Source of the DNA: an uncultured Eubacteriales bacterium | GTDB lineage: Bacteria > Bacillota > Clostridia > Christensenellales > Borkfalkiaceae | Reading direction: 5' to 3' | NCBI GenBank assembly: GCA_905211955.1 | Contig: CAJMCT010000047.1 | Coordinates: forward strand, 1-7,616 | DNA: 7,616 bases | Part shown: in pieces, positions 1 through 5,372 of the stretch | How positions within the stretch are numbered: position 1 is the first letter of the stretch | Layout of the letters: every line of letters begins with the position of its first letter | The notes under the pieces: generated by a model | Database searches by the model: none | Told to the model about the DNA's origin: nothing | Seen by the model: the letters and a program-made list of their open reading frames with translations, nothing else | Program-made: the position numbers and the translations under genes

Positions 1-1295
1 AAGCGTTTACTACATTTAAAAAGCAAGGCGCTTCGGTGGAAAAAACCAAAGCGCTTATTGAAGCGAAAATCACTAAAGAAGTGTGTATGAATTGCGACAA
101 TAAAGAGCGTTGCAGACAAAATAGGTGCCCTAAAAAAAGCGATCTTCAAAAACTTATAGATATTGGTTTTGCCAAAGGCAAACTGTCTTTAATCGATATG
201 AATAAAGACTTGCTTAATACTTGCGTACACCCCAACAACGTGCTATTTTTCTTAAATAAACTTTTGGCTGATTTTAGAAGGCGAGAATTAGAACAATTAA
301 ACTATTCTAAAGAACGCGAACTTTTGGCAAACGAAGCGCAAGGCATCTCAGATATTTTAAGGACGTTAGCGCTCGATACGGGAACGGTTTTAAAATACCA
401 TAATCGGTTAGAGAGAACGCTTGCCGACAACCTTTTTAAGAAGGGGTTTCTAGTTAGCGAAGTTTTGATTTACGGCGAAGAAGAACGCATTTCGGTATCT
501 ATGATAGTCTTAATGAAAGAGTTTTCTTTGCCCGCCATAAATAAAATCGTGGATAAAACGATTGGTTTTCAAACGGTGCTTTGCGATAAAGCCGACGTCA
601 CCGAAGATAAATGCTATCTATCTTTTAGAAAATCACCTGAGTTTGATGCGGTGTTCGGGGTTTCCGCAGTCACTAAAGACGGCTCGACTTTTTCAGGCGA
701 TACCCACTCTGTCACAAGGCTATCCGAAGATAAATTTCTAATCGCCCTATCAGACGGTATGGGCAGTGGTGAAAACGCGCAAAACTTATCTTCCGCTTCC
801 CTTTCACTTATAGAAAGTTTTTATAAGGCAGGCTTAGAAAGTTCCCTTATCTTAAACACGGTAAACAAACTACTTGCCATAAATTGTGAAGATAACTTTA
901 CCGCCCTTGACGTTTCGGTTATAGACCTAAAAACTTGCCGTGCCGACTTTATTAAGTACGGCTCGCCTTACGGCTTTGTCGTAAGCCCCACGGGCATTAG
1001 AATTATAGAAGGAAACACACTTCCACTCGGCATTTTAGAAGACCTCTCGCCTTCCGTATGCTCTCTTAACCTTTCAGAAGGCGATATTATCCTTTTAATC
1101 TCTGACGGAATTTCGGACGCGTTCGGATCTTCAGGTGATATTATAGACTATCTTAAAACCGTCCCCGCCCTAAACCCAAAATCGCTATCTGACGGAATAC
1201 TAAATAAAGCGATTTCACTATCAAACGGCAACCATAACGACGATATGACCGCCTTAGCCGTTAGAATAATAAAAAATCACGATAAAGCCATATAA
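1..1295 (+). CDS. spoIIE: Stage II sporulation protein E (SpoIIE), C-terminal part, 5'-truncated by window edge
   Basis: This is a PP2C-family serine phosphatase of the forespore. In the known family it dephosphorylates SpoIIAA to release sigma-F and also takes part in polar septation. The reading frame is open from base 3 with no stop, so the GTG at 36 is an internal Val and not the start. About 430 residues are visible against roughly 800 in the family; the N-terminal membrane segments lie off the window. Numbering from the codon at 36, a cysteine-rich segment C-x2-C-x5-C-x4-C (C17, C20, C26, C31) and a 'TCVHP' (about 62-66) match the family's central region. These are followed by a helical linker (about 80-125) that precedes the phosphatase. 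The PP2C domain (about 200-412) keeps its metal-binding aspartates: SGD (D222), SDGMGSG (D240), SDGISD (D357) and NDDMT (D402/403). It therefore looks catalytically intact. A hairpin terminator follows directly after the TAA. Confidence 0.93.
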   Translation, partial: AFTTFKKQGASVEKTKALIEAKITKEVCMNCDNKERCRQNRCPKKSDLQKLIDIGFAKGKLSLIDMNKDLLNTCVHPNNVLFFLNKLLADFRRRELEQLNYSKERELLANEAQGISDILRTLALDTGTVLKYHNRLERTLADNLFKKGFLVSEVLIYGEEERISVSMIVLMKEFSLPAINKIVDKTIGFQTVLCDKADVTEDKCYLSFRKSPEFDAVFGVSAVTKDGSTFSGDTHSVTRLSEDKFLIALSDGMGSGENAQNLSSASLSLIESFYKAGLESSLILNTVNKLLAINCEDNFTALDVSVIDLKTCRADFIKYGSPYGFVVSPTGIRIIEGNTLPLGILEDLSPSVCSLNLSEGDIILLISDGISDAFGSSGDIIDYLKTVPALNPKSLSDGILNKAISLSNGNHNDDMTALAVRIIKNHDKAI

Positions 1296-1296
1296 C

Positions 1297-1327
1297 AAAA
1301 AACGCAGTCATATCGACTGCGTTTTTT
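1297..1327. terminator. Bidirectional intrinsic terminator between spoIIE and the lipoprotein gene
   Basis: Perfect 13-bp stem: six A plus CGCAGTC (1297-1309) pairs with GACTGCG plus six T (1315-1327) around a 5-nt ATATC loop (1310-1314). The A-tract on one side and the T-tract on the other let it work on both strands. It begins 1 nt after the spoIIE stop and lies 16 nt past the stop of the minus-strand lipoprotein gene, so it serves both convergent genes. It is almost identical, in inverted orientation, to the hairpin at 3108-3137. Confidence 0.93.
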
Positions 1328-1343
1328 ATATTTTATAAAAGAC

Positions 1344-2804
1344 TTATTCTTTTACCCAAATAGTAGGCACACCGTCTACGTAATGCCAATAGTTACCATC
1401 ATCAGTTGGCAAATCACTTTCGTTTTCTATGTAATAGTAAATAGTTGCGTCTTCTAAATAATAGTTTGACGAACCAATGCTTATATTATCCCAGTCTTCT
1501 TTGCTACCTTTATGATATACACTTGTTAAACCACTGCACAAATAGAACGCATCATCACCTATACTTGTTACGCTATTTGGTATTGTTATACTTGTTAAAC
1601 TCCTGCAACCAGAGAACGCATAATTACCTATACTTGTTACGTTATCGGGTATTACTACGCTTGTTAAACTACTGCAACGATAGAACGCATATAGATATAT
1701 TTTAGTTATATATGTAGGTAGTACTAAATCTGTTTGCTCTCCAGTATATCCTAGTAATATCTTTTCCTCTCCATCCGTATAAATTATATATCCGTTATCG
1801 TTAGAAATTTTACTTACATATTCATCTCCACTATTATATACTGCTAAAGCATAACAACCAACGTACCCATTCGAAGAACTGCCTTTTTCTATAGTTAAAT
1901 GCGTTGATTTATTTACTACTTCTACAAGTTTACGACAACCACTGAACGCATCATCACCTATACTTTCTACGCTATTTGGTATTACTATACTTGTTAATGA
2001 ATGGCAATCCCTGAACGCCTCTTCACCTATACTTGTTACACTATAGGTTATGCCTTTATACTCTATAGTTGATGGTATTGCAGTTAAATTGCCGCTAAAG
2101 TATACTAATTTTGCTTCGCCATCCTTTAAGATATAAATTGAGCCATCCTCCGATATATAACTATTTTTATAATCCCAAATAACTGGCGCATAATTAGTTA
2201 AATCAATTTCCCAACCCGCTGGTTTTTCTTTTGCTTCGCAGTAAAAAATATTCACAGTATCTAATTTAGTCTCCGAATCAAATTCTAAGATACTATTGGG
2301 AATAGTTATACTATTAATAATAAGACCTATTGGACTACACAGGTCAATTTTAGTCACCGGTAAACCCCTATAAGTTGAAGGAATAACTATATCTGAACTA
2401 GAAATGGTGCCAAAACCAATAACGGCATATTCTTCTTTACCAAAAATCTTTCTAAATTGAAAGGTTTCTAACGCAACGTAATCAGTTTTTACACCGTTAA
2501 TCACCCAATAGCCATCTTCGGATATTTCAATAGTTGGGGTTAAACCATCTTGACCGTCTTTGCCATCTTGTCCGTCTTTGCCATCTTGTCCATCTTCACC
2601 CTTTGCACCGGTGTCACCTTTATCGCCTTTTTCACCTTTAATGGTTGCAAGCCATTGTTCATAAGAGAGTGGCTCAACACCATTTTCTTGGGCGTAAACG
2701 ACGTAAGAGTTATAAACTTCTATAATCCTTGCATCGTCTCCACCGCCATTATCATTACAAGCCATAATTATAAGAGTTGCTATGATTAGTAAAAATTTTT
2801 TCAT
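1344..2804 (-). CDS. Surface lipoprotein with collagen-like Gly-X-Y stretch and BspA-type leucine-rich repeats
   Basis: A predicted 486-residue exported lipoprotein, probably displayed on the cell surface for binding or adhesion; the ligand is unknown. The start is the ATG at 2804, which has AGGAGT (2811-2816) 6 nt upstream. The longer frame from a TTG at 2861 would begin inside the -35 box and is rejected. Residues 1-16 form a lipoprotein signal (MKKFLLIIATLIIMAC, modified Cys16). Residues 57-87 are uninterrupted Gly-X-Y triplets rich in D, K and Q, followed by 'DGYWVINGVKT' (about 97-107). BspA-type repeats (pattern SIGxxAFxxCxxLTSIxIPxSVT) lie at about 256-293 and 366-430, with degenerate repeats at about 130-180. 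The C-terminus (about 468-483) has a short NYWHYVDGVPTIW motif. There is no LPXTG or C-terminal membrane anchor, so attachment should be through the N-terminal lipid. It is divergent from the XRE gene, with an operator-like repeat in its promoter. The neighbourhood and its A+T-rich, repeat-rich composition suggest accessory origin. Confidence 0.85.
   Translation of the reverse strand: MKKFLLIIATLIIMACNDNGGGDDARIIEVYNSYVVYAQENGVEPLSYEQWLATIKGEKGDKGDTGAKGEDGQDGKDGQDGKDGQDGLTPTIEISEDGYWVINGVKTDYVALETFQFRKIFGKEEYAVIGFGTISSSDIVIPSTYRGLPVTKIDLCSPIGLIINSITIPNSILEFDSETKLDTVNIFYCEAKEKPAGWEIDLTNYAPVIWDYKNSYISEDGSIYILKDGEAKLVYFSGNLTAIPSTIEYKGITYSVTSIGEEAFRDCHSLTSIVIPNSVESIGDDAFSGCRKLVEVVNKSTHLTIEKGSSSNGYVGCYALAVYNSGDEYVSKISNDNGYIIYTDGEEKILLGYTGEQTDLVLPTYITKIYLYAFYRCSSLTSVVIPDNVTSIGNYAFSGCRSLTSITIPNSVTSIGDDAFYLCSGLTSVYHKGSKEDWDNISIGSSNYYLEDATIYYYIENESDLPTDDGNYWHYVDGVPTIWVKE
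1521..1727 (-). repeat. 69-bp tandem repeats coding for BspA leucine-rich repeats (C-terminal cluster)
   Basis: Three consecutive 69-bp (23-codon) units start at 1521, 1590 and 1659, each opening with (a/g)CTTGTTAAAC on the plus strand. The first two match closely and the third diverges after about 35 bases. Each encodes one 23-residue BspA-type repeat. The unit length is an exact multiple of three, so gain or loss of a unit keeps the frame. Confidence 0.8.
1920..2057 (-). repeat. 69-bp repeats coding for BspA leucine-rich repeats (upstream cluster)
   Basis: Two further units of the same 69-bp period (about 1920-1988 and 1989-2057) share blocks such as CATCATCACCTATACTT and CTATTTGGTATTACTATAC with the cluster at 1521-1727. 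They are separated from that cluster by about 190 bp of non-repeat coding sequence (residues about 294-365). Confidence 0.7.
2545..2598 (-). repeat. 18-bp tandem repeat encoding collagen-like Gly-X-Y triplets
   Basis: Three 18-bp units on the plus strand start at 2545, 2563 and 2581 (CCATCTTG[A/T]CCGTCTTTG; the third is degenerate at its end). Each encodes two Gly-X-Y triplets, mostly GKD-GQD. Units 1 and 2 differ at one base, so the tract is recent or kept uniform. Slippage in 18-bp steps would change the collagen-like stalk length without breaking the frame. Confidence 0.8.
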
Positions 2805-2810
2805 ATAAAT

Positions 2811-2816
2811 ACTCCT
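2811..2816 (-). promoter_or_regulatory. Ribosome binding site fixing the lipoprotein start
   Basis: AGGAGT on the minus strand, 6 nt before the ATG at 2804. It decides in favour of the start that yields a standard lipoprotein signal peptide, over the longer TTG-initiated frame. Confidence 0.85.
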
Positions 2817-2832
2817 AAATTGTATTTTTTGT

Positions 2833-2861
2833 ATTATATCACTCAATTTATTGAGCGTCAA
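2833..2861 (-). promoter_or_regulatory. Sigma-70/sigma-A-type promoter of the lipoprotein gene
   Basis: Minus-strand -35 TTGACG (2856-2861) and -10 TATAAT (2833-2838) are separated by exactly 17 bp. This is 11 of 12 consensus positions with ideal spacing. The expected start site is near 2826, leaving about a 22-nt leader that contains the ribosome binding site. Confidence 0.85.
2842..2855. promoter_or_regulatory. Putative operator in the -35/-10 spacer of the lipoprotein promoter
   Basis: Inverted repeat CTCAAT-TT-ATTGAG lies wholly within the 17-bp spacer and abuts the -35 box. A dimeric regulator bound here would block RNA polymerase. The adjacent XRE-type protein is the obvious candidate, but this is inferred from position and symmetry only. 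Confidence 0.6.
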
Positions 2862-2869
2862 TCATGTTG

Positions 2870-2883
2870 CTAAATATATTTAG
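2870..2883. promoter_or_regulatory. Perfect palindrome abutting the XRE -10 box (possible second operator)
   Basis: CTAAATATATTTAG is a perfect 14-bp palindrome ending at the base before the plus-strand -10 box. Its sequence differs from the CTCAAT/ATTGAG element, though both have 14-bp dyad symmetry and their centres are 28 bp apart. It could be an autoregulatory site; an A+T-rich palindrome can also arise by chance. Confidence 0.4.
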
Positions 2884-2889
2884 TATAAT
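2884..2889 (+). promoter_or_regulatory. -10 box of the XRE regulator gene; transcript probably leaderless
   Basis: Perfect TATAAT ending 6 nt before the ATG at 2896. A normal start site about 7 nt downstream of the -10 box would coincide with the A of the ATG. No Shine-Dalgarno sequence precedes the ATG. The -35 position (around 2861-2866, ATCATG) is poor, which suggests a weak or activated promoter. Confidence 0.6.
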
Positions 2890-2895
2890 AAAAAT

Positions 2896-3099
2896 ATGAA
2901 GGTATTTGGGAAAAAACTTTTAGAACTTAGAAAAGAGAAAAATATAAGTCAAGCAAAACTTGCAAAAGCGCTTGGAGTAAGTTTTGCCGTGGTTTGTTAT
3001 TGGGAAACTGATCGAAGCGAGCCAACGGCAATAAATATAGTTAAAATTGCTAAGTATTTTAACACTACAAGCGATTATCTTTTGGGTTTAGAAGACTAA
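2896..3099 (+). CDS. Small XRE/Cro-type helix-turn-helix regulator
   Basis: A 67-residue protein that is essentially a single HTH_3 (Cro/C1-type) DNA-binding domain. Residues about 6-60 carry the hallmark pattern: LLELRKEKNISQAKLAKALGVS (helices 1-3), a recognition-helix segment FAVVCYWETDRSEP, then INIVKIAKYFNTTSDYLLGL. No separate dimerisation or ligand domain is present, so it would act as a minimal dimer or rely on another partner. It is divergent from the lipoprotein gene across a 91-bp gap holding two dyad-symmetric sites, which fits a local regulator of that gene and of itself. The regulatory target is inferred. The ATG has no ribosome binding site and lies next to the -10 box. A hairpin terminator follows 8 nt after the TAA. 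Confidence 0.9.
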   Translation: MKVFGKKLLELRKEKNISQAKLAKALGVSFAVVCYWETDRSEPTAINIVKIAKYFNTTSDYLLGLED

Positions 3100-3107
3100 A
3101 ACATAAC

Positions 3108-3137
3108 AAAAAACGCAGTCGATATGACTGCGTTTTT
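3108..3137. terminator. Bidirectional intrinsic terminator between the XRE gene and the CofE-like gene
   Basis: Perfect 12-bp stem: five A plus CGCAGTC (3109-3120) pairs with GACTGCG plus five T (3126-3137) around a GATAT loop (3121-3125). It lies just downstream of the plus-strand XRE stop and 16 nt past the minus-strand stop at 3154. Bases 3108-3137 are the exact reverse complement of 1298-1327. Bases 3103-3120 also repeat 1292-1309 directly. Confidence 0.93.
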
Positions 3138-3153
3138 AATTTTATTTTATCTA

Positions 3154-4341
3154 TTATTTGGTATAGTTATCAAAGTAGCCTTGAACTAAAATGATAGGCG
3201 TTCCTTTATCACCGCTTCCGCTAGTTAGGTCGCAAAGTGAACCGATAAGGTCGGTAAGACGTCTTGGCGTAGTGCCTTGAGACACCATTTTTCCGGTTAA
3301 GTCACCGTCTTTATTTTTAATGTATTCGCTGATAGCCTTTTTCAATTCTTCGCCTGATAAATCGGCAAAGTCGTTATCGGCAAGGTATTTAAGTTTAACT
3401 TCGTTAGGTTGACCTTCTAATCCGCTAGTGTAAGCAGGCGATACTACGGGGTCAGCAAGTTCCCAAATTTTACCAACGGGGTCTTTGAAAGCACCGTCGC
3501 CATAAACCATAACTTCTACGTTTACGCCCTTTCTTTCTTTGATTTCTTTTTGAATTCTATCTACAACTTCTTGGCAATCTCTTGGGAATAATTTTATAGT
3601 GGTTTCGGTTGCTTTGTTGCTACCCAAAAGTCCGTATTCCGCATTAAAGCCACTACCGTCTATGCTCTTATTTAAGATTTCGTCTAAGGAATAAACGTTT
3701 GCGCCTTTTGCCTTTAATAATCTTTTACTTCTTGCTCTCGTATGAATATCGCAGTTAATAACGTTATTGGTATAGTTTAAGATTGCACGGCAATCGTTTG
3801 CGAAAACGATTTCTACTTCACAATCACAAGAAGTGATAAGTTCTTTATAGTATTCAACGTAATCAACGCCGGTAAAACGGTGTTTTTTATATCCGAAAAG
3901 TTCTCTATACTTTTCTTCGCTTAAAACGTCCGTCCAAGGATTAACACCCTTAGCGTCCATTTCGTCTATGTCGATTAAGTGATTTCCCACTTCGTCAGAA
4001 GGATAACTGAGCATTAAAACTATTTTCTTTAAGCCCATTGCCATACCCTTTAAGCAAATTGCAAAGCGGTTTCTAGAAAGTATGGGGAATATTACGCCAA
4101 CCGTTTGGTCACCGAATTTTTCGTTTACGTCTTTTGCAATATGGTCTACCGATGCGTAGTTGCCTTGTGCACGTGCTACAACTGCTTCGGTTATGCCTAT
4201 AACGTCTTTTTCACGAAGGGCAAATCCTTCGCTTTCGCTTGCTTTAATTACGCTATCTACTACGATTTCCGCTATATCGTCTCCTTGACGTATAATGGGT
4301 GCTCTTACTCCGCGTGATACTGTTCCTATCAATCTTTCCAT
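3154..4341 (-). CDS. CofE-like protein (coenzyme F420-0:L-glutamate ligase-like family)
   Basis: A 395-residue cytosolic protein resembling the F420_ligase (CofE) family as it occurs in Clostridia. In methanogens and actinobacteria, CofE adds gamma-linked glutamate to coenzyme F420-0. The Firmicutes members are longer than archaeal CofE (about 250 residues), and their substrate is not established to my knowledge. Recognisable blocks are the N-terminal LIGTVSRGVRAPIIRQGDDI (4-23), VIGITEAVVARAQGNYAS (47-64), FPILSRNRFAICLKG (85-99), LSYPSDEVGNHLID (111-124), GYKKHRFTGVDYVEYYK (150-166) and YGDGAFKDPVGKIWELADP (280-298). The start is the ATG at 4341 with AAGGAGA (4349-4355) 7 nt upstream. A longer frame from a GTG at 4419 would run through the palindrome at 4405-4418 and lacks support. 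It sits 108 nt after the methyltransferase gene, with its own probable promoter. No other F420 biosynthesis gene is in the window, so the literal ligase activity should not be assumed. Confidence 0.75.
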   Translation of the reverse strand: MERLIGTVSRGVRAPIIRQGDDIAEIVVDSVIKASESEGFALREKDVIGITEAVVARAQGNYASVDHIAKDVNEKFGDQTVGVIFPILSRNRFAICLKGMAMGLKKIVLMLSYPSDEVGNHLIDIDEMDAKGVNPWTDVLSEEKYRELFGYKKHRFTGVDYVEYYKELITSCDCEVEIVFANDCRAILNYTNNVINCDIHTRARSKRLLKAKGANVYSLDEILNKSIDGSGFNAEYGLLGSNKATETTIKLFPRDCQEVVDRIQKEIKERKGVNVEVMVYGDGAFKDPVGKIWELADPVVSPAYTSGLEGQPNEVKLKYLADNDFADLSGEELKKAISEYIKNKDGDLTGKMVSQGTTPRRLTDLIGSLCDLTSGSGDKGTPIILVQGYFDNYTK

Positions 4342-4390
4342 ATGTTTTTCTCCTTGAAAAGTAATTTTAATAAAATACTTTCCGTTTAGT

Positions 4391-4420
4391 ATTTTACTAC
4401 ACAATGCAAAATTTTGCACT
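4391..4420 (-). promoter_or_regulatory. Tentative promoter region of the CofE-like gene
   Basis: A minus-strand -10-like TAAAAT (4391-4396) sits inside a small dyad, TAGTA-TTT-TACTA (4387-4399). The -35 position at 17-bp spacing (4414-4419, GTGCAA) is weak and overlaps the palindrome at 4405-4418. The implied leader is about 43 nt. The -10 call is low confidence because the whole stretch is A+T-rich. Confidence 0.3.
4405..4418. promoter_or_regulatory. Perfect 14-bp palindrome upstream of the CofE-like gene (putative operator)
   Basis: TGCAAAATTTTGCA is fully self-complementary and lies 64-77 nt upstream of the ATG at 4341. There is no T-tract directly after it on either strand, so it is not a typical terminator. 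A dimeric repressor or activator site is the simplest reading. The cognate regulator is not visible here. Confidence 0.4.
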
Positions 4421-4449
4421 CTTTTTTATATAAAAATTTTTTATACTTG

Positions 4450-5370
4450 CTATTCGTTTTTCAAAGGCATATTCCTATCGTAGAATACTCCGTTTTCGTA
4501 GCCTTGAATTCTTTTATCTTCTTCGGCGTCTTTAAGGCGTTTTTCTCCCCACGCGCAATACAAGGGGTTTTGCTCTATATTGATAAAATTTCTTCCAAGT
4601 TTTTTTGCAACGACACCCGTAGTTCCACTCCCCGCAAACGGGTCTAACACTACGTCCCCTTCATTTGAACTTGCAAGTATTAGTTTTGCTATAAGTTTTT
4701 CGGGTTTTTGGGTTGGGTGTGCGGTATTTTCTTTCATCGACCAATAAGGAACGGCTATGTCCGCCCAAAAGTTAGACGGGCAAGTAAGCCTAAAATTTCC
4801 ATCTTTTTCGGTTTGCCAATCTTTTGGTTTTCCGTTTTCTTTATAAGGCGCTAAAACCTTTCTTTTTTGCTTTACTGCATCCAAATTAAAGGTGTATTCG
4901 TCGCTACAGGTTGCAAAAAACACGTCTTCTAAACAGTTTTTCCAGTTGGATTTTGCTCCGCGCCCTTTTTCTCTCTCCCACGTGATACGGTTTCTTAAAA
5001 TAAATTTTTCAGATAGAATCTTTCCGATAACCACACTACTTTTCCAATCGCAACACACATATACGCTTGCGCTTTTTTTAAGTTTTGGATACACCGCTTC
5101 TATCCACGCTTTAGTATATTCGGAATACGTTTCATCGTCCGTTTTCTTAAAGCCGTTGCCGTGAAAGTTTTTATCTAAGTTGTACGGCGGATCAACGATA
5201 AGTAGGTCAATAAAATCGTCCGGCAACCTTTTTAGCGCTTGATAAGTATCCCCTAATATCGTTTTGTTTAAGGGTAAACCTTTGATTTTTTCCGCCATTA
5301 CGACGTTATTTAGATATTCTTTACCTTCTTCTAAAGAAAAGTCTATGGTTTTGTTTCTACTTGATTTCAT
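4450..5370 (-). CDS. Site-specific adenine DNA methyltransferase, beta class
   Basis: A 306-residue S-adenosylmethionine-dependent DNA methyltransferase, most likely N6-adenine because the catalytic motif IV is DPPY (60-63). Motif order defines the beta class: catalytic DPPYN first, then a central region (about 105-215) holding the target-recognition sequence, then motif X (HPTQKP, 218-223), motif I for AdoMet binding (DPFAGSGTTG, 243-252) and motif II acidic Glu266. All key motifs are intact, so it should be active; the recognition sequence cannot be read from the protein alone. No restriction endonuclase gene is adjacent on either side (rho upstream, CofE-like downstream), so within this window it behaves as a solitary methyltransferase. 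Its ATG lies 2 nt after the rho stop codon and has no good Shine-Dalgarno sequence, which points to translation coupled to rho. An N4-cytosine target is possible but less likely. Confidence 0.9.
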   Translation of the reverse strand: MKSSRNKTIDFSLEEGKEYLNNVVMAEKIKGLPLNKTILGDTYQALKRLPDDFIDLLIVDPPYNLDKNFHGNGFKKTDDETYSEYTKAWIEAVYPKLKKSASVYVCCDWKSSVVIGKILSEKFILRNRITWEREKGRGAKSNWKNCLEDVFFATCSDEYTFNLDAVKQKRKVLAPYKENGKPKDWQTEKDGNFRLTCPSNFWADIAVPYWSMKENTAHPTQKPEKLIAKLILASSNEGDVVLDPFAGSGTTGVVAKKLGRNFINIEQNPLYCAWGEKRLKDAEEDKRIQGYENGVFYDRNMPLKNE

Positions 5371-5372
5371 AC

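Noticed and set aside
1445..1705. Plus-strand 86-residue frame opposite the LRR repeats
   Set aside because: It is Leu/Asn/Tyr-rich sequence generated by the repeats on the other strand, with no ribosome binding site and no family resemblance.
2550..2789. Plus-strand 79-residue hydrophobic frame opposite the lipoprotein N-terminus
   Set aside because: It is antisense to the Gly-X-Y repeat and signal peptide; its hydrophobic, repetitive character is a by-product of that.
2805..2861. N-terminal extension of the lipoprotein from a TTG at 2861
   Set aside because: It would begin in the -35 box and be translated from the promoter itself. The ATG at 2804 has a good ribosome binding site and gives a standard lipoprotein signal peptide.
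1297..3137. CRISPR array or transposon termini for the paired hairpins
   Set aside because: Only two copies are present, with no spacers between repeats, no transposase and no target-site duplication beyond the terminator-like sequence. Both fit intrinsic terminators well.
4342..4419. N-terminal extension of the CofE-like protein from a GTG at 4419
   Set aside because: It runs through the palindrome and probable promoter. The ATG at 4341 has a strong ribosome binding site, and the conserved family sequence begins there.
4420..4449. Terminator after the methyltransferase gene in the A/T run TATAAAAATTTTTTATA
   Set aside because: The palindrome consists only of A:T pairs with no GC-rich stem, so it is not convincing as an intrinsic terminator.
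4105..5164. Plus-strand frames at 4105-4317, 4414-4647 and 4892-5164
   Set aside because: All lie opposite strongly recognisable genes (CofE-like, methyltransferase) or their upstream region and show no coding hallmarks of their own.
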